From Ascaphus truei (Eukaryota > Chordata > Amphibia > Anura > Ascaphidae): DNA of 64,000 bases. Position numbers and translations under genes: made by a program. Shown here piece by piece: positions 35,116-47,474 of the stretch. The stretch spans positions 1 through 64,000 of the forward strand of contig WSYH01002437.1 in the NCBI GenBank assembly GCA_036426205.1, in the 5' to 3' direction. The notes beneath the pieces were generated by a model. It did not search any database and was not told where the DNA came from. It saw only the letters and a list, made by a program, of their open reading frames with translations. The stretch's first letter is position 1. Every line of letters starts with the position of its first letter.

Positions 35116-35389
35116 GCAGCCACGAGTATCCGAACCCCTGCCTTAGAAAATCTGGGACAATGCCCCAGGAAAGCTGCAACATTTCTGCAGACAGACTAAT
35201 GGCCCATCGGATTAAAACAGCGGGGGTCCCTGGCAGTCCCATTGAAACTGAATGAGACTGCGAGGGACCCCCGCTGTGTTAATCCAATGGGCCATTAGTC
35301 TGTCTGCAGAAATGTCACAGAAATGTTGCATCATTACTCGGAGATTGCCCCAGATTTTCAAAGGCAAGTGTTCGGATACTCGTGGCTGC
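35116..35389. mobile_element. Foldback transposon with ~47-bp TIRs (copy 2)
   Basis: Outer TIR gcagccacgagtatccgaac and its inverse end at 35,389. The inner stem 'gcagacagactaatggccca' and its inverse surround a ~100-bp middle containing cgggggtccc and gggacccccg. Confidence 0.87.
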
Positions 35390-35815
35390 ATCGCTACTGC
35401 ACTGGTAAAACAGGCTACGTGCTTCCCTGCGGTCAGGAGGCAGCCATCTTTATTGCGTGATTCCGTTTATGAGCATCACATTATTGGAGTCTAGCTGTTG
35501 TTCAGCTTGGGCCCTCTTCTTTCTTCCTCTCCACCACCAGCGTTTTGCACACAGGACAGGAGGACGGGCTCCTGCTGCTGTGCCATGAGACGGGGTTTCT
35601 CCACGAATCTCAGTGCATGGCAGCCCCGGGTGATACGTTGTGACGACCTTCTGACTGCAGCAGAATATAGTCATTTAATGTAACACTTCGGTTTGTATAG
35701 AAGATCACAGGATACATTTCTAACGGGGTATTGTCAGGAGGTTAAAACATCAATCTGAATCTTTGATTTCGCTGGATTATCGGGTCAAGTTACAGCAAAT
35801 AAAAAGACCCCGTGT
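35390..35815. other. Non-coding, duplicate of 16,973-17,394
   Basis: No feature recognised. Confidence 0.4.
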
Positions 35816-36312
35816 ATGTGTGTATATCTTTATTTATATCGCGCCATCCTGGTACACGGCGCTTTACACGTGTATACAGGCATACCCCGGTTTAAGGACA
35901 CTCACTTTAAGTACACTCGCGAGTAAGTACATCTCGCTCAATAGGCAAACGGCAGCTCACGCATGCGCCAGTCAGCACGTCCTGAACAGCAATACCGGCT
36001 CCCTACCTGTACCGAAGCTGTGCGCAAGCGGGGAGACTATAGAGCCTGTTACACACGCGTTATTTACATCAGTTATGCACGTATATGACGATTGCAGTAC
36101 TGTACATGCATCGATAAGTGGGAAAAGGTAGTGCTTCACTTTAAGTACATTTTCACTTTACATACACGCTCCGGTCCCATTGCGTACGTTAATGCAGGGT
36201 ATGCCTGTACGTGACATATTAATATAACACAATGGGAATAAGGGCTTGAGCCATTAAAGTAATATTAGGAAAAGGAAGGCCCTGCTCCGAAGAGCTTACA
36301 ATCTACGTGAGC
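35816..36312 (-). mobile_element. L2-type LINE 3' tail (copy 2), split by a MITE
   Basis: The 3' terminus 'tttatttatatcgcgcca' (35,829) and the inner words 'ccgaagagcttacaatcta' (36,287) belong to one element interrupted at 35,877-36,207. Confidence 0.75.
35877..36207. mobile_element. Tigger/pogo-like MITE T2 (copy 2), TA target duplication
   Basis: 331 bp from caggcataccccgg to agggtatgcctg. TA at 35,875-35,876 and 36,208-36,209 is the expected duplicated target of a Tc1/mariner/pogo transposase supplied in trans. Confidence 0.9.
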
Positions 36313-36436
36313 ACATTGCCAGCACATTCACATACCTCAGACAGCTCTGCAACCCTGCCTTTCCCCATTATCTCTGAGCGTCCGCTGCAGCCAGGGATTC
36401 TGGGAAATGACATGCAACTGAGCACGCAGAATCAGG
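36312..36436. repeat. Interspersed repeat R1, third copy
   Basis: Best-preserved copy; contains 'agggattctgggaaatgaca' as in the first copy. Confidence 0.65.
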
Positions 36437-37821
36437 TTCGAAACGGTAAATGCAATATAGGCTTAATTAGAACGAACAAGACTTTTCTTTTTTTTTAGGA
36501 TTTTTACAATTATTAGCAGTTATCTCGTTTGCTCGCTCTTAGAAAAAACGCAGTCCTGACGTAAGCGGTCTCCTGAGTACGTCTGCGCTCCAGCTGACTC
36601 GTGATACATTATTTCCCATAGATTTGATCACAGCTCGGTACGCGACAAGCAAAATGCGTTGCGTCCATGTAGTATTGTCCTCAGATACCCTAGAACTCGC
36701 CCTGTACATTCTCCATTAGAGGCAGGAGGGGACAGGCAGTCAGGAACTACACGCAGTAGTTTCCATGGGCATGGTTAACAGACGTGCTATCCCCGATGGT
36801 GCATGATCAGACGGCTATTGGCAAGGAGATTAATGTGACTTCATTAACCACAGCGTCAAAAAACCAACCACCGTCAGATAACCAGAACACTCTGGGGAGA
36901 CTGGTTTCACGCGCACATTGCTCTCATATTTTGGTTGTGGCACCCGACATTCATCATGAAGGCGATGAGTAAGATAGAACACGGAGAGACTGGATCAGAA
37001 CCACTCCCATATCCCAGGAGCCTCTGCAGTCAATCGGAGTCTGCTGTTGGAATGGTTCTAAGTAGTGGAGTGGAACACCCTAACACTTAGAAGGTGGATT
37101 AACACCAATGTACGCTTGCATCGGTTCAGTCAAACTCATAACGAACCACCAACACCTTAAACATCCTTCTCGCTCTCTCTGAAATCCCAGCTGATCATGC
37201 GTACATTAATACTATTGTTACTTTCTATACCATACATAATACACTCTCTAACATTAAAAACATAGAATGAGTGTAACTGCTCTGAGAGTATTTCATTCTT
37301 TTTTTAATAAATATATGGCCAAACGAGAATGATGGTGGCTAGGAAGATGATATGTCTTCACAATTACAGCGTTATTGAAGTGGAACCCCTGCCGACCTGT
37401 AATTCACAGGTGGAAAACAAATAGCGTAGGATGGAACATCTGGAAGGTTGTTGGAACAGCTGGACGGTTGTTGCAACAGCTGGAAGGTGGTGGAACAATC
37501 AGATGGAGAATTACAGTAGTTGAGTGACCTATCAATTTGGACGCTATAAGCCTCTTAATGCTAAGAATATTCTCCTGGTCAACAGCAGTCCCTGGCAGAG
37601 TCAGCAGCACATACTGTAGACCCCCAAGGACAGCTGGTTCTAGAGGGGGCAGCAGGTTGAGCCTGTCCAGGTTACGTGGGTTACATTGGTTTGATGAAGA
37701 TTTGAAAGGCTGAATTGGACGGCTCCATGCTTGGACGCCTCAGCTAATCGGAGTGAAACTTCTCTGGTGGCACCTACAGAATTGTGATGGGTAAAATCTG
37801 CATGGGGATGGAAATCTGTCA
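36437..37821. other. Non-coding, duplicate of 18,003-19,371
   Basis: No feature recognised beyond the cagctg tandem pair near 37,455. Confidence 0.4.
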
Positions 37822-37880
37822 CGGAAGTGACGTAATGGGCTGCTGGTGGTTGCGCATGCGCAGACACAGGAATAAAAGGA
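37822..37880. promoter_or_regulatory. ETS/CRE + NRF1-like + TATA-like cluster (copy 2)
   Basis: Same three motifs and spacing as 19,372-19,429. If active it would drive transcription into the CA array; no gene follows. Confidence 0.4.
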
Positions 37881-37924
37881 AGTGACATAATGCAGTGAAG
37901 TATGGCGCGTGCACATAAGCGGCT

Positions 37925-37974
37925 AGAGACACACACACAGGCACACATACAGAGAGGCACACACACATACAGAG

Positions 37975-38007
<33 letters not shown>

Positions 38008-38171
38008 GAGAGAGACACACACATACAGAGACACACACACATACAGAGACACACACAGACACACACACACACACACAGAGACACACACACATACAGAGAC
38101 ACACACACAGGCACACATACAGAGAAGCACACACACATACAGAGACACACACACACACACACACATACAGA

Positions 38172-38227
<56 letters not shown>

Positions 38228-38346
38228 GAGACACACACACACACATACAGAGACACACACACACACACATACAGAGAAAGACACACACATACAGAGACAC
38301 ACACACATACAGAGACACACACACATACAGAGACACACACACGACA
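37925..38346. repeat. (CA)n / acatacagaga microsatellite array (copy 2)
   Basis: Regular cacacacatacagagaca units with pure CA runs, the longest near 38,170-38,222. Cys/Val-rich frames across it are artefacts. Confidence 0.95.
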
Positions 38347-39291
38347 TATCTATAGTATAACTAATAGCACAGGAGTTAAACAGACACACAAATCAAATTA
38401 CTTTGTAATTCATGAGGCTTACGTGCAAAATATTCATAACTAATCATGTTTTAAAACATATTTAGATGCACCAAACAGAAAAATACAGTCATTTGGGTTA
38501 CGCAGAGTTGATGCTGTTGAGACACCCACGTCAGAGGCTAGCGGAAAAGGAAATTAGCCACAAATCCGATTAAAAACAGCACTTTTGGGGTAGCATAGAA
38601 GGATTTCAGACCATCTGCATTCGCCATGCTGCCTTTTTTTTTTTTTTTTTTTCCTCCCCCCTTTTTTTAACTAGACTTAACCCAAAAAAAGAAATATACA
38701 ACTTTATTTTGGCTTCTGTGCTTTCCTGCCCTTCGGGGACTGGAAGAAATTGTACTGTACGGCCATTGTTTCTGACAGCTCTTTTACTCAAATAAAACAA
38801 TTCATTCATCACCGGGCATCCGTCAAACAGAGACCTGTCTTCAGCCCCGGCCTGCTTGATAAATACACAGTGTTTCATCACTCGGGAATTACATTCAGAG
38901 CGGGTTGTCCAACACCAGAGCAGTTTCCTCGGGTAAAACTCACTGCCTCATCAAACTGTTCTTGTTCTCGCTTCACTTGTTATAAGTCTGGCCGTGTCTC
39001 TTATTGCTGCTCCAACTTCATATATACAAGTTTTATGGACATTAAATAATATTAACGTCAACAGCCGCGCAAAGCTTGGCGGCGGAATTGTAACACCGGG
39101 TGGGGGGTGGGGGGGGGGGCTGGGTAACGCGCGAAACTGGAGCAAACTAAATACAGTATATGGCACTGGTTATCAAAGAATGCTAAATAATCTCATTGCT
39201 ATCCATAGAAGACCTTATTAAATAGACCTGTTAATATGAATTCATCAAAGCGATTTTATTTGCAAAGTTTTTAATGTTTTTTTTTAAAGTA
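38347..39291. other. Non-coding, duplicate of 19,986-20,916
   Basis: T-run at 38,634-38,652; G-run near 39,100-39,118. No gene. Confidence 0.4.
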
Positions 39292-39618
39292 TTGAAGCAG
39301 GGGAGAGCTGAACCCCATTTATTTCAGCTCTGGGGACCCCCTGCTTTCGAAGACACTTAGCTCTGTAGGGGGCGCCGGTAGGCTTGCAGGGTTCACATTA
39401 CAGTCGCTTTACGAAGCTCCGGCTTCCTGCCGGCCAATGGGAAGCCGTGATGTCATCCGGTGCGGCTTCCTATTGGCCCGCGTGACGCGGGGGCTTTAAA
39501 CTTTAAAGCTCAGCCGGAGCTGCTACCGGCGCCCCCTACGGAGGTAAGTATCTCGGGAAGCAGGGGGACCCCGGAGCTCAAATTAACGGGGTTCAGCTCC
39601 AGAGACACCCTGCTTCAA
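39292..39618. mobile_element. Foldback MITE family G, copy 2b
   Basis: Ends ttgaagcagggg and ccctgcttcaa. Centre ggccaatgggaag and cttcctattggcc are inverted with one mismatch. Confidence 0.82.
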
Positions 39619-40231
39619 TCCTGTGTGGGGGAAAAAAAATATATATTATTTTTGTCACTGCATTTTGAATGAACCTGATGTCGCCATAAAAGCGGCAATC
39701 TCCCCAAATCCGAAAAGTTTACAGCAGCATTTCAACCAGCTTTCCGCGCTGCTGGAGATTTAAACCTCCATTTTGTTTACCCGACTGGGAAGCTAACGGG
39801 GCGGCAACCTTGGGAAGGTAAGAATCTCGGGGAAGTAAGGGAGTCCCCGCAGCTGAAATGAAGGCGGTTCAAGTCGGGAGACCCCCCTAGGCGTTTAACT
39901 CCTACAATAGTTCATATCTTGCCTCCTGAGCATGTCCTGCCACTCAGCACGGGCTGCTGCTTAAATCTGTGTATTCAGTTTTTAAAACACTAGTATTCCA
40001 AACAGTCTGTCGCTTGTATTTTGTTGGTTGGGTTGTTTAAAAATGGCTGCCGATTTCCTGCCCTAAAAATGCAATCGTTTTGCGGCCTACTAATAAAATC
40101 CCGGTTACTGATCGGTAAAGAGACAAAACAAGAACACTGCCGGACCATTCCGCCCAGCGCCAATCTGTGACGTGCGTCGGGAGAGCGTGCAACTTTCAAC
40201 GATTGGGTGGGGGCAGTGTTACCCTCTAATG
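39619..40231. other. Non-coding, duplicate of 21,241-21,866
   Basis: No feature recognised. Confidence 0.4.
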
Positions 40232-40450
40232 CAGGGGTGGGGGTCTCAACTCCAGTACTCAAGCCCCCCCCAACAGGTCAGGTTTTCAGGATATCCCAGC
40301 TTCAGCACAGGTAACTCCATCAGAGGCTCAGTCGAGGACTGAGCCACCTGTGCTGAAGCTGGGACTGACTGAGCCACCTGTGCTGAAGCAGAGATATCTT
40401 GAAAACCTGACCTGTTGTTGGCCCTTGAGGACTGGAGATGCCCACCTCTG
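40232..40450. mobile_element. Palindromic MITE family P, copy 2b
   Basis: Good palindrome: the left arm 'cagcttcagcacaggtaact' faces two right-arm modules around a loop at about 40,325-40,340. Confidence 0.87.
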
Positions 40451-40588
40451 GTTTTAGAGCCATAAAAGGGATTTACTGAGAGACGTACAACACTTCTGGC
40501 ATTGTATGGCTGGGCCCTTATTGCAACTTTCGAGTTGTATTTCAGTTACTTGTGGGTTTGCCCATTTGGGCAATATTCCCCTCTAATG

Positions 40589-40898
40589 CAGGGGGGGGCG
40601 GAGGGGCAGAGTCTCGACTCGAGTCCTCAAGCCCCCCCCCAACAGGTCAGGGTTTCAGGTTATCCCAGTTTCAGCACAGGTGGCTCAATCAGGGCTCCTT
40701 CAAAGCCTGGAGCCTCTAGATGAGCCACCCGTGCTGAGCAGGGACTGATTGAGCCACCTGTGCTGAAGCAGGGACAGATTGAGCCACCAGTGCTGAAGCA
40801 GGAACTGATTGACCCACCTGTGCTGAAGCTGGTAATCCTGAAAACCTGACCTGTTTGGGGGGGGGGGGGGGGCTTGAGGACTGGAGTGAGCACCCCTG
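40589..40898. mobile_element. Palindromic MITE family P, copy 2c
   Basis: Right arm expanded to about five modules; left arm has one. G-run near the right end (40,855-40,872). Confidence 0.85.
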
Positions 40899-41625
40899 CT
40901 TTAATGCAGGACTCTCGGACTGACCGCCCGATCCGGGTCCACCCAGGCCTTTCAGGGGGGCCCGCTAGGCATTCTGTCCCTGGTCATCTCATACCTGTAG
41001 CATCGAAGTGCCGTTTTTCGCACTGAAACACTGGTAATTGAGGGTAACGTCAGTAAATCGGGCTCAGATGTGATAACGGCCGGCACAACGTTTGAAATAT
41101 AATACATTTTCACGTATCTAAAATGACATTACAACAAGCTTCTGGCCCATCTACTCCTCAATCTTCCCTGATCCGGCCACTTTGGAGAACTACAGGGGTT
41201 GGAGGTCCTGGCTCTAATTTCTCGCCTGCTTCCACAGATGGAAAAGTAATAGTTTGGGGCAGTACTGTTACTCAGAACCATAACATATCTGTGGCGATAG
41301 CTGTCCCACCTGCCTCAATTGCGCTGTTTTCGTTTGCCTGTTAAATGAATTTTAAAGATAATTTTATTATCTTTCAGTTGCAATTCAACAATCGATGCTC
41401 CGAAATGGATGAAGAATTCTTATTTCCCATGTTTCGTGTTTTGCTAGTTATAAAAAGCATGGTGTTTATCCATGTTGTCCAGTTGCTTAATTGGGGGCAA
41501 AGAATAGCCCTAAATGTATTATTTCTATATATATATTCTGCGGTTTCATTGCACCAGTTTTTCACGTGGGAGAGCGATATAAAACCATATTACATCCTTA
41601 ACTTCTGCAACGGCCCCTTCAGCAA
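40899..41625. other. Non-coding, duplicate of 22,540-23,294
   Basis: AT-rich; no domain in any frame. Confidence 0.4.
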
Positions 41626-41892
41626 TTAGGGGTGCCAGACGGCTTCTCCAAAAATACTGGACACAATGGTGAAAAGTGTGACGTGCTCGAGACAAACGCA
41701 CCTCTCACCACTCCATGCTGTTTCCTCCTCTCCTTGGCCACACCCCCAGGCTTCTGACAGCTCTTCCTGATTGGCTGCATTACCCAGCAGTAGCCAATCA
41801 GGATGGAGGAAGCTGCCCAGCCCCTTAGTAGCAGCCCTGCTCTCTCCCTGCTCGTCGAAATATCGCGGCCCCCCCAAGCCTGTCCGGTCACT

Positions 41893-43212
41893 ATGTCCAG
41901 AGAGGTAATACCGGACACATACATTCCCAGAGGGGTAATACCCATATAAACTTACACACCCAGAGATGTAATACCGGTATCCACATAAACGCCAGACACG
42001 TAATACCGGTATACAATACACGCCCATAGAGATAATATCGGTATACACATACACGCCAGAGACGTAATACCGGTATCCACATAAACGCCAGACACGTAAT
42101 ACCGGTATACAATACACGCCCATAGAGATAATATCGGTATACACATACACGCCAGAGACGTAATACCGGTATACAATACACGCCCAGATAGGTAATACTG
42201 GTATACACATACACGCCCAGAGAGGTAATACCGGTATATACACATACACGCCCAGAGAGGTAATACCGGTATACACATAGACGCCCAGAGAGGTAATACC
42301 GGTATACACATACACGCCCAGAGAGGTTAATACCGTATACACTACATACGCCCAGAGATAATTATCGGTATACCCATACACGCCAAGACGTAATGGATCC
42401 ACAACGCAGTATAACACGATAACAATCGACCCGATAGCGATATATCCGTATACACATACACGCCCAGAGAGTAATACGGTATAACACATACAACGCCCAG
42501 ATAGGTAATACGGATAACATACCGTCCCAGAGGTAATACCGGTATATACACATACACGCCAGATATTAATACCGGTATACCATACACGCCCAGAGAGGTA
42601 ATACCGTATACACATACCAACGCCCATAGAGGTATAACCGGTATATGACACTACAACGCCCAAAGAGAGTAAAAGTACCGGTATAAACACATAGCACGTC
42701 CCAGAGAGGTAATCCGGTATACACCTACAAACCGCCCATTAGAGGTAAACCGTATACACATACAGCTCCCAAGAGGTAATATCGTCATACACATACGCCA
42801 GAGCGTAATACCACCAGTAGACAATAACCGCCCAGATAGGTAATACCGTATACACTACAGACGCCCAGTGCGTTAATACGGTATATACACATACCCGCCC
42901 AGAGAGGTAATACCGTTATAATACATACAAACACGCTCCCATAGAGGTATACCTGTAATAAGCGCATACACTCCCAGATATGGTAATAACCGTTATACGC
43001 ATACACTCCCCGAGAGGTCAGACCGGTATACGCATACCGCCCAGAGAGGTCATACCGGTATACACATCAACAGCCCAGAGAGGTAATACCGGTATACACA
43101 TCCACGCCAGAAGGTAATTACCGGTATCCACATAACACGCCGCATGAGAGGTAGACCCACCGGTATAACACATACACTCGCCAGATCGGTATACCGGTAT
43201 AAAACACATACA
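41893..43212 (-). repeat. 33-bp satellite array B, first part
   Basis: Clean for the first ~440 bp, then increasingly broken by 1-2-bp indels. A 96-bp higher-order repeat (three units) occurs twice exactly at 41,968-42,063 and 42,064-42,159. Confidence 0.95.
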
Positions 43213-44288
43213 GCGTCGCGCGGACGTCCTGCCCACACACTGCTAACGGCCGGCCTTCGCGCACACGGGACGTATCAACGACCCGATACAACTCTACACC
43301 TGCCACCACGAACTCCGCCTGACCTGACACCCGTCGCCTCGGCCCGGCCACACCCTGACTTCACTTCATTCACCACAACTTAGCCTGGCACCCCCCGCCT
43401 CCTGAGCTACTATACCCTATCCCTCCCAGTAATAGTCTTCGTCCTAACAGGTTCGGACTCTACCAATGAGAGCGGGCCCTTGGTACCCCTGTGAGGACCC
43501 CCTCCCAATTACGCGCCACTGAAGTCCGCCTTCAGATGGCCCTGTGGGGATCAGGGCTAGAGGTGAAGTACCCTAATCCCCGTGGTTCCCACTTCTCACC
43601 TTGACTCTCTCCCATACCCCAATGGAATGCGCCAGCTTCGCACGCCGACCGTCGACTGGCTTAGGCGAATAGGTCCGAGACCTTACGCCGCACGCCCACG
43701 CCCCTTGACGTGGCACCCGGACCGGGGTGCCCTGACATGCACGTGAACTACCGCGACCAGATGGCCACAGTCACTTATACGCCCCCCGCACGCACCCTCC
43801 TTCGGAACTCTCCACCACGCTTCACACCTCCACTTACTTCTCCAACATCCACTTCAACTTGAACAGAATCATTACCTCCCCCGTCGTTGGTCTCCTTCAA
43901 CTAACACTTTTTGTAGGTTGCACTATCCTATCCCTGTCCACTATCCTTCCCCTGCGTCTATTCTGCCCGTGTCCTCGAAAATCAACCTGACTACACCCAC
44001 CCTTACACAACTGTACTGACTTTAAACAGACACAATCCAAGCCAGCTATCGACTTTAACAGCACTATACTTCTCCAGCACCCTACCTCCTCCGGGCTCTA
44101 CTCCCCGCTCCCCCATTGCTGCAATCGCTAAGCACCCCTCATCCACTCCCGCTGGACCCTGACCCTTATCCCCCTGCAGTGGTTCAGCGCCTTACAGTGC
44201 TTTCAAGGGTTGAGATACCTTCAGAACTCACCAACCGCAACACATAACCCTGACAAACAACTCTCACTCCCTACGGTCTCCATATATT
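43213..44288. other. Aperiodic C-rich insertion inside array B
   Basis: Non-satellite, G-poor sequence with no repeat, no matching sequence elsewhere in the window and no recognisable protein. Absent from array A, which otherwise corresponds. Probably low-quality base calls. Confidence 0.55.
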
Positions 44289-46202
44289 TTAATACCGTTA
44301 TATCACAATACACTCCCAGATAATTTAACTACCTGTAATACACATACACTCCTCAATAGGTAAACACTTTATACGTAAAAACAATAAAACCCGCACGCCC
44401 ATAAGTAAATAACCGGTATAACACCTACACGCCCAGAAGTAATACCGTTTAGACACATACCGCCCTAGAAGGTAATACCGGTATACACATAGCACGCCCA
44501 TAGCAGGTAATAACCGGCTATACACAGTACAACACGCCCATAGAGGTAATACGTTATATACCAATACACGCCCAGAGAGGTAATACCGGTATACACTACA
44601 CAACAACCGCCCAGAGAGGTAATACCGGTATACACATACACCCAAGGTAATCCGGTTCACATCACTCCCATATAACGATCACCCGCGCATAGACGTAATA
44701 CCCGGTATACTACACAGCCCAGAGGTATTACCGGTATACACAATACACGCCCAGAGAGGTATACGGGTATAACATACATACACCGCCAGAAGGTAATACC
44801 GGTATAACACATAACCGCCAGAGGGTATACGGTATACATACATACACGCCCAAGAGGTAATACCGGTATACACATAACGCCCAGAGAGGTAATACGGTAT
44901 ACACACATACCGCCAAAGTAATACCAGTATACAATCATAAACCGCCCAGAAAGGTAATACCGGTATACACATACAACGCCCAGGGAGGTAATACCGGTAT
45001 ACACATACACGCCCAGAGAGGTAATACCGGTATATACATCACGCCCAGAGAGGTAATACCGGTATACACATACACGCCCAGAGTTCTACGGTATAACGCA
45101 ACAACGCCCAGAAGGTAACCGGTAGTACACATACACGCCCAGAGAGGTAATACCTATAACCTACCACACGCCCAAGAGTATAGATACCGTATACACATAC
45201 ACTGCCCAGAGAGGTAATACCGGTATCTACACCCCAGAGAGTATACCGTTACACATACACGCCCAGAGAGTATATCGGTATACACATACACCGCCAGAGA
45301 TAATACATCTAACACTACACGCCCAGAGAGTAATACCGGTATACACATAACCCCCCAGGGAGGTAATAAAATACCGGTATAAACACTACACGGCCCAGAG
45401 AGGTAACGTTATAACATACACGCCCAGAGATGTATACCGGTATACCATACACGCCCAGAGAGGTAATACCGTATACCATACACCCCAGAGTATGGTAATA
45501 CCGGTATGTAGCACATACCGCCCGAGAGGTAATACCGGTATACACATACACGCCCAGAGAGGTAATACCGGTATCAATACACACTCCCAGAGAGTAATAC
45601 CGTATACACATACACGCCCAGAGAGGTAATACCGTATATCACATCACGCCCAGAGAGTAATACCGGTATACCATACACGCCCAGAGAGGTAATACCGGTA
45701 TACACATACACGCCCAGAGATGGTTAATACCGGTATACACATACACGCCAGAGAGGTAATACCGGTATAACACATACACCCCAGAGAGTAATACCGGTTA
45801 TAACACTACCGCCCAGAGAGGTAATACGGATACACATACACGCCCAGAGGTAATACCGGTATACACATACAGCTACCCAGAGAGGTAATACCGGTATACA
45901 CCATACACGCCCAGAGAGGTAATACCGGTTATACACATACCAACGCCACAAGACGGTATACCGGTATACACATACACAACAATACCGCCCAGAGAGGATA
46001 ATACACCCCCTAAACCACATAACACGCCCAGATAGGTTAATACCGGTATACACATACACAACGCCCAGAGAGGTTATACCCCGGATTAGTTACGAATACA
46101 CGGCCCAAGATAAACGGTAACCACTACACGGGCCCAGAGAGGTAATCCGGTATACACATACACGCCCAGAGAGGTAATACCGGTATACACATACACGCCC
46201 AG
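44289..46202 (-). repeat. 33-bp satellite array B, second part
   Basis: Noisy at first, becoming regular toward 45,500-46,202, where several exact units occur just before the right flank. Confidence 0.95.
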
Positions 46203-46271
46203 TGTTACCTCTAATATTTTACTGGACAGAGTTTCCAAATACAGGACAGTCCGGTTCAATACAGGACCCTA

Positions 46272-46736
46272 TCAATAATTAAGAGGTTAACTCTGTTGCG
46301 TACAGCGCGGTAAGATGCCGGCCTCCCTGGCATTACAAGGCTAAGAATCCGGTAAATGAGTCACACATATACATTAACTCAGCGGTATAAAGCCAGCAGA
46401 GGTGTGTGTGCAGGCAACTACGGAGGTTAGGGACTGGAGTCGCCTAGTTTACATCTTAATATTATCAGCGCAAGCCAAGAAACATATTTGCCGGGGCTGA
46501 CGAAAGTACATTTACACAGCCAGGCTCAGAAATGCGTCTGGGGAACACTCGGTCGTACCCACTCCAGACATACGCTGCAGCTTTGAGAGTTAATACGCAA
46601 AGTCAGTATCATTCCGTGGACTGTTTTTGGAAAAGGGCAAACCAGCCGGCAACTGAAATACAACTCGCGAGTGCAATAAAGGTACGGCCGTGCAATGGCG
46701 GTTTCATATATCAATAAACTTTTTGATGCTCTAAAT
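46272..46736. other. Non-coding flank, duplicate of 26,999-27,496
   Basis: No gene recognised. Confidence 0.45.
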
Positions 46737-47024
46737 CCGGGGGGGGGGGCAACTCCAGTCCTCAGGGCCATAACAGGTCAGGTTTGCAGAAATCCTGCGT
46801 TCAGCACGGTGGCACAATCAGTCCCAGTTCACACAGGAGGCTCAATCAGTCTCACAGCTTCAGCACAGGGTTCTCAACAATCGTGGCTCAGTCTCCGGGG
46901 TCACAGAGGCTGATCGCGACTGAACTGTGGGCAGAGCACTCTGGTGGATGGCTGAAGCGGGGAATGGGGGGTCCTTACAACCGACGTGTTGGTTGGCCGC
47001 TTGAGGCGCCGTTGCCCACCCCTG
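46737..47024. mobile_element. Palindromic MITE family P, last copy of block 2
   Basis: Ends ttgcccacccctgg; the arms carry many indels, more than other copies in block 2. Confidence 0.75.
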
Positions 47025-47057
47025 GTCTTACATATTCTATCAGAAATGGTGTCTATT

Positions 47058-47443
47058 GAGACACACACACACACAAAACCCACACACACACACACACACA
47101 CACACAGCGACAGACACACACACACACACACAGTGACAGACAGACACACACACACACACCACACAAACAAACAGTGACACGACCACACCACACACACACA
47201 CACAGTGCACGACACACGCACGCACAGCACGCAACACCACACACACAACACGGCACACAGTGACAGACAGTGACACACACACACACACAGTGACAGAGAC
47301 ACACACACACACACACAGTGACAGACACACACACCCAGACAGACCAGACACACACACACAGTGACAGACACACACACACACACACACACACAGTGACAGA
47401 CACACACACATACACAACACAGTGACAGACACCACGCACGCCG

Positions 47444-47474
<31 letters not shown>

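Larger units (their letters stand above)
41626..46271 (-). mobile_element. Satellite-bearing DNA transposon, element B
   Basis: Left flank 41,626-41,892 contains the inverted pair cctgattggct (41,768) / agccaatcagg (41,792) and ends at 'ctatgtccagagagg'. Right flank 46,203-46,271 contains 'aatacaggacagtccggttc'. Both flanks match element C in reverse complement. No transposase. Confidence 0.85.
30032..47030. repeat. Large direct duplication, copy 2 (~17.0 kb)
   Basis: Collinear with copy 1. The extra ~0.9 kb lies entirely within the satellite array. Palindromes and inverted repeats are better preserved here, so this version is closer to the true sequence. Similarity to copy 1 ends about 47,040-47,058, at the start of a CA array. 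Confidence 0.92.

Noticed and set aside
37640..38389. 249-codon minus-strand frame over the CA array of copy 2
   Set aside because: Same cause. The non-repeat ends have no homology and the copy 1 frame is broken differently.
41626..42690. 354-codon minus-strand frame through the satellite
   Set aside because: The 33-bp unit is a multiple of three, so a frame without a stop repeats the same 11 residues. It breaks wherever an indel occurs.
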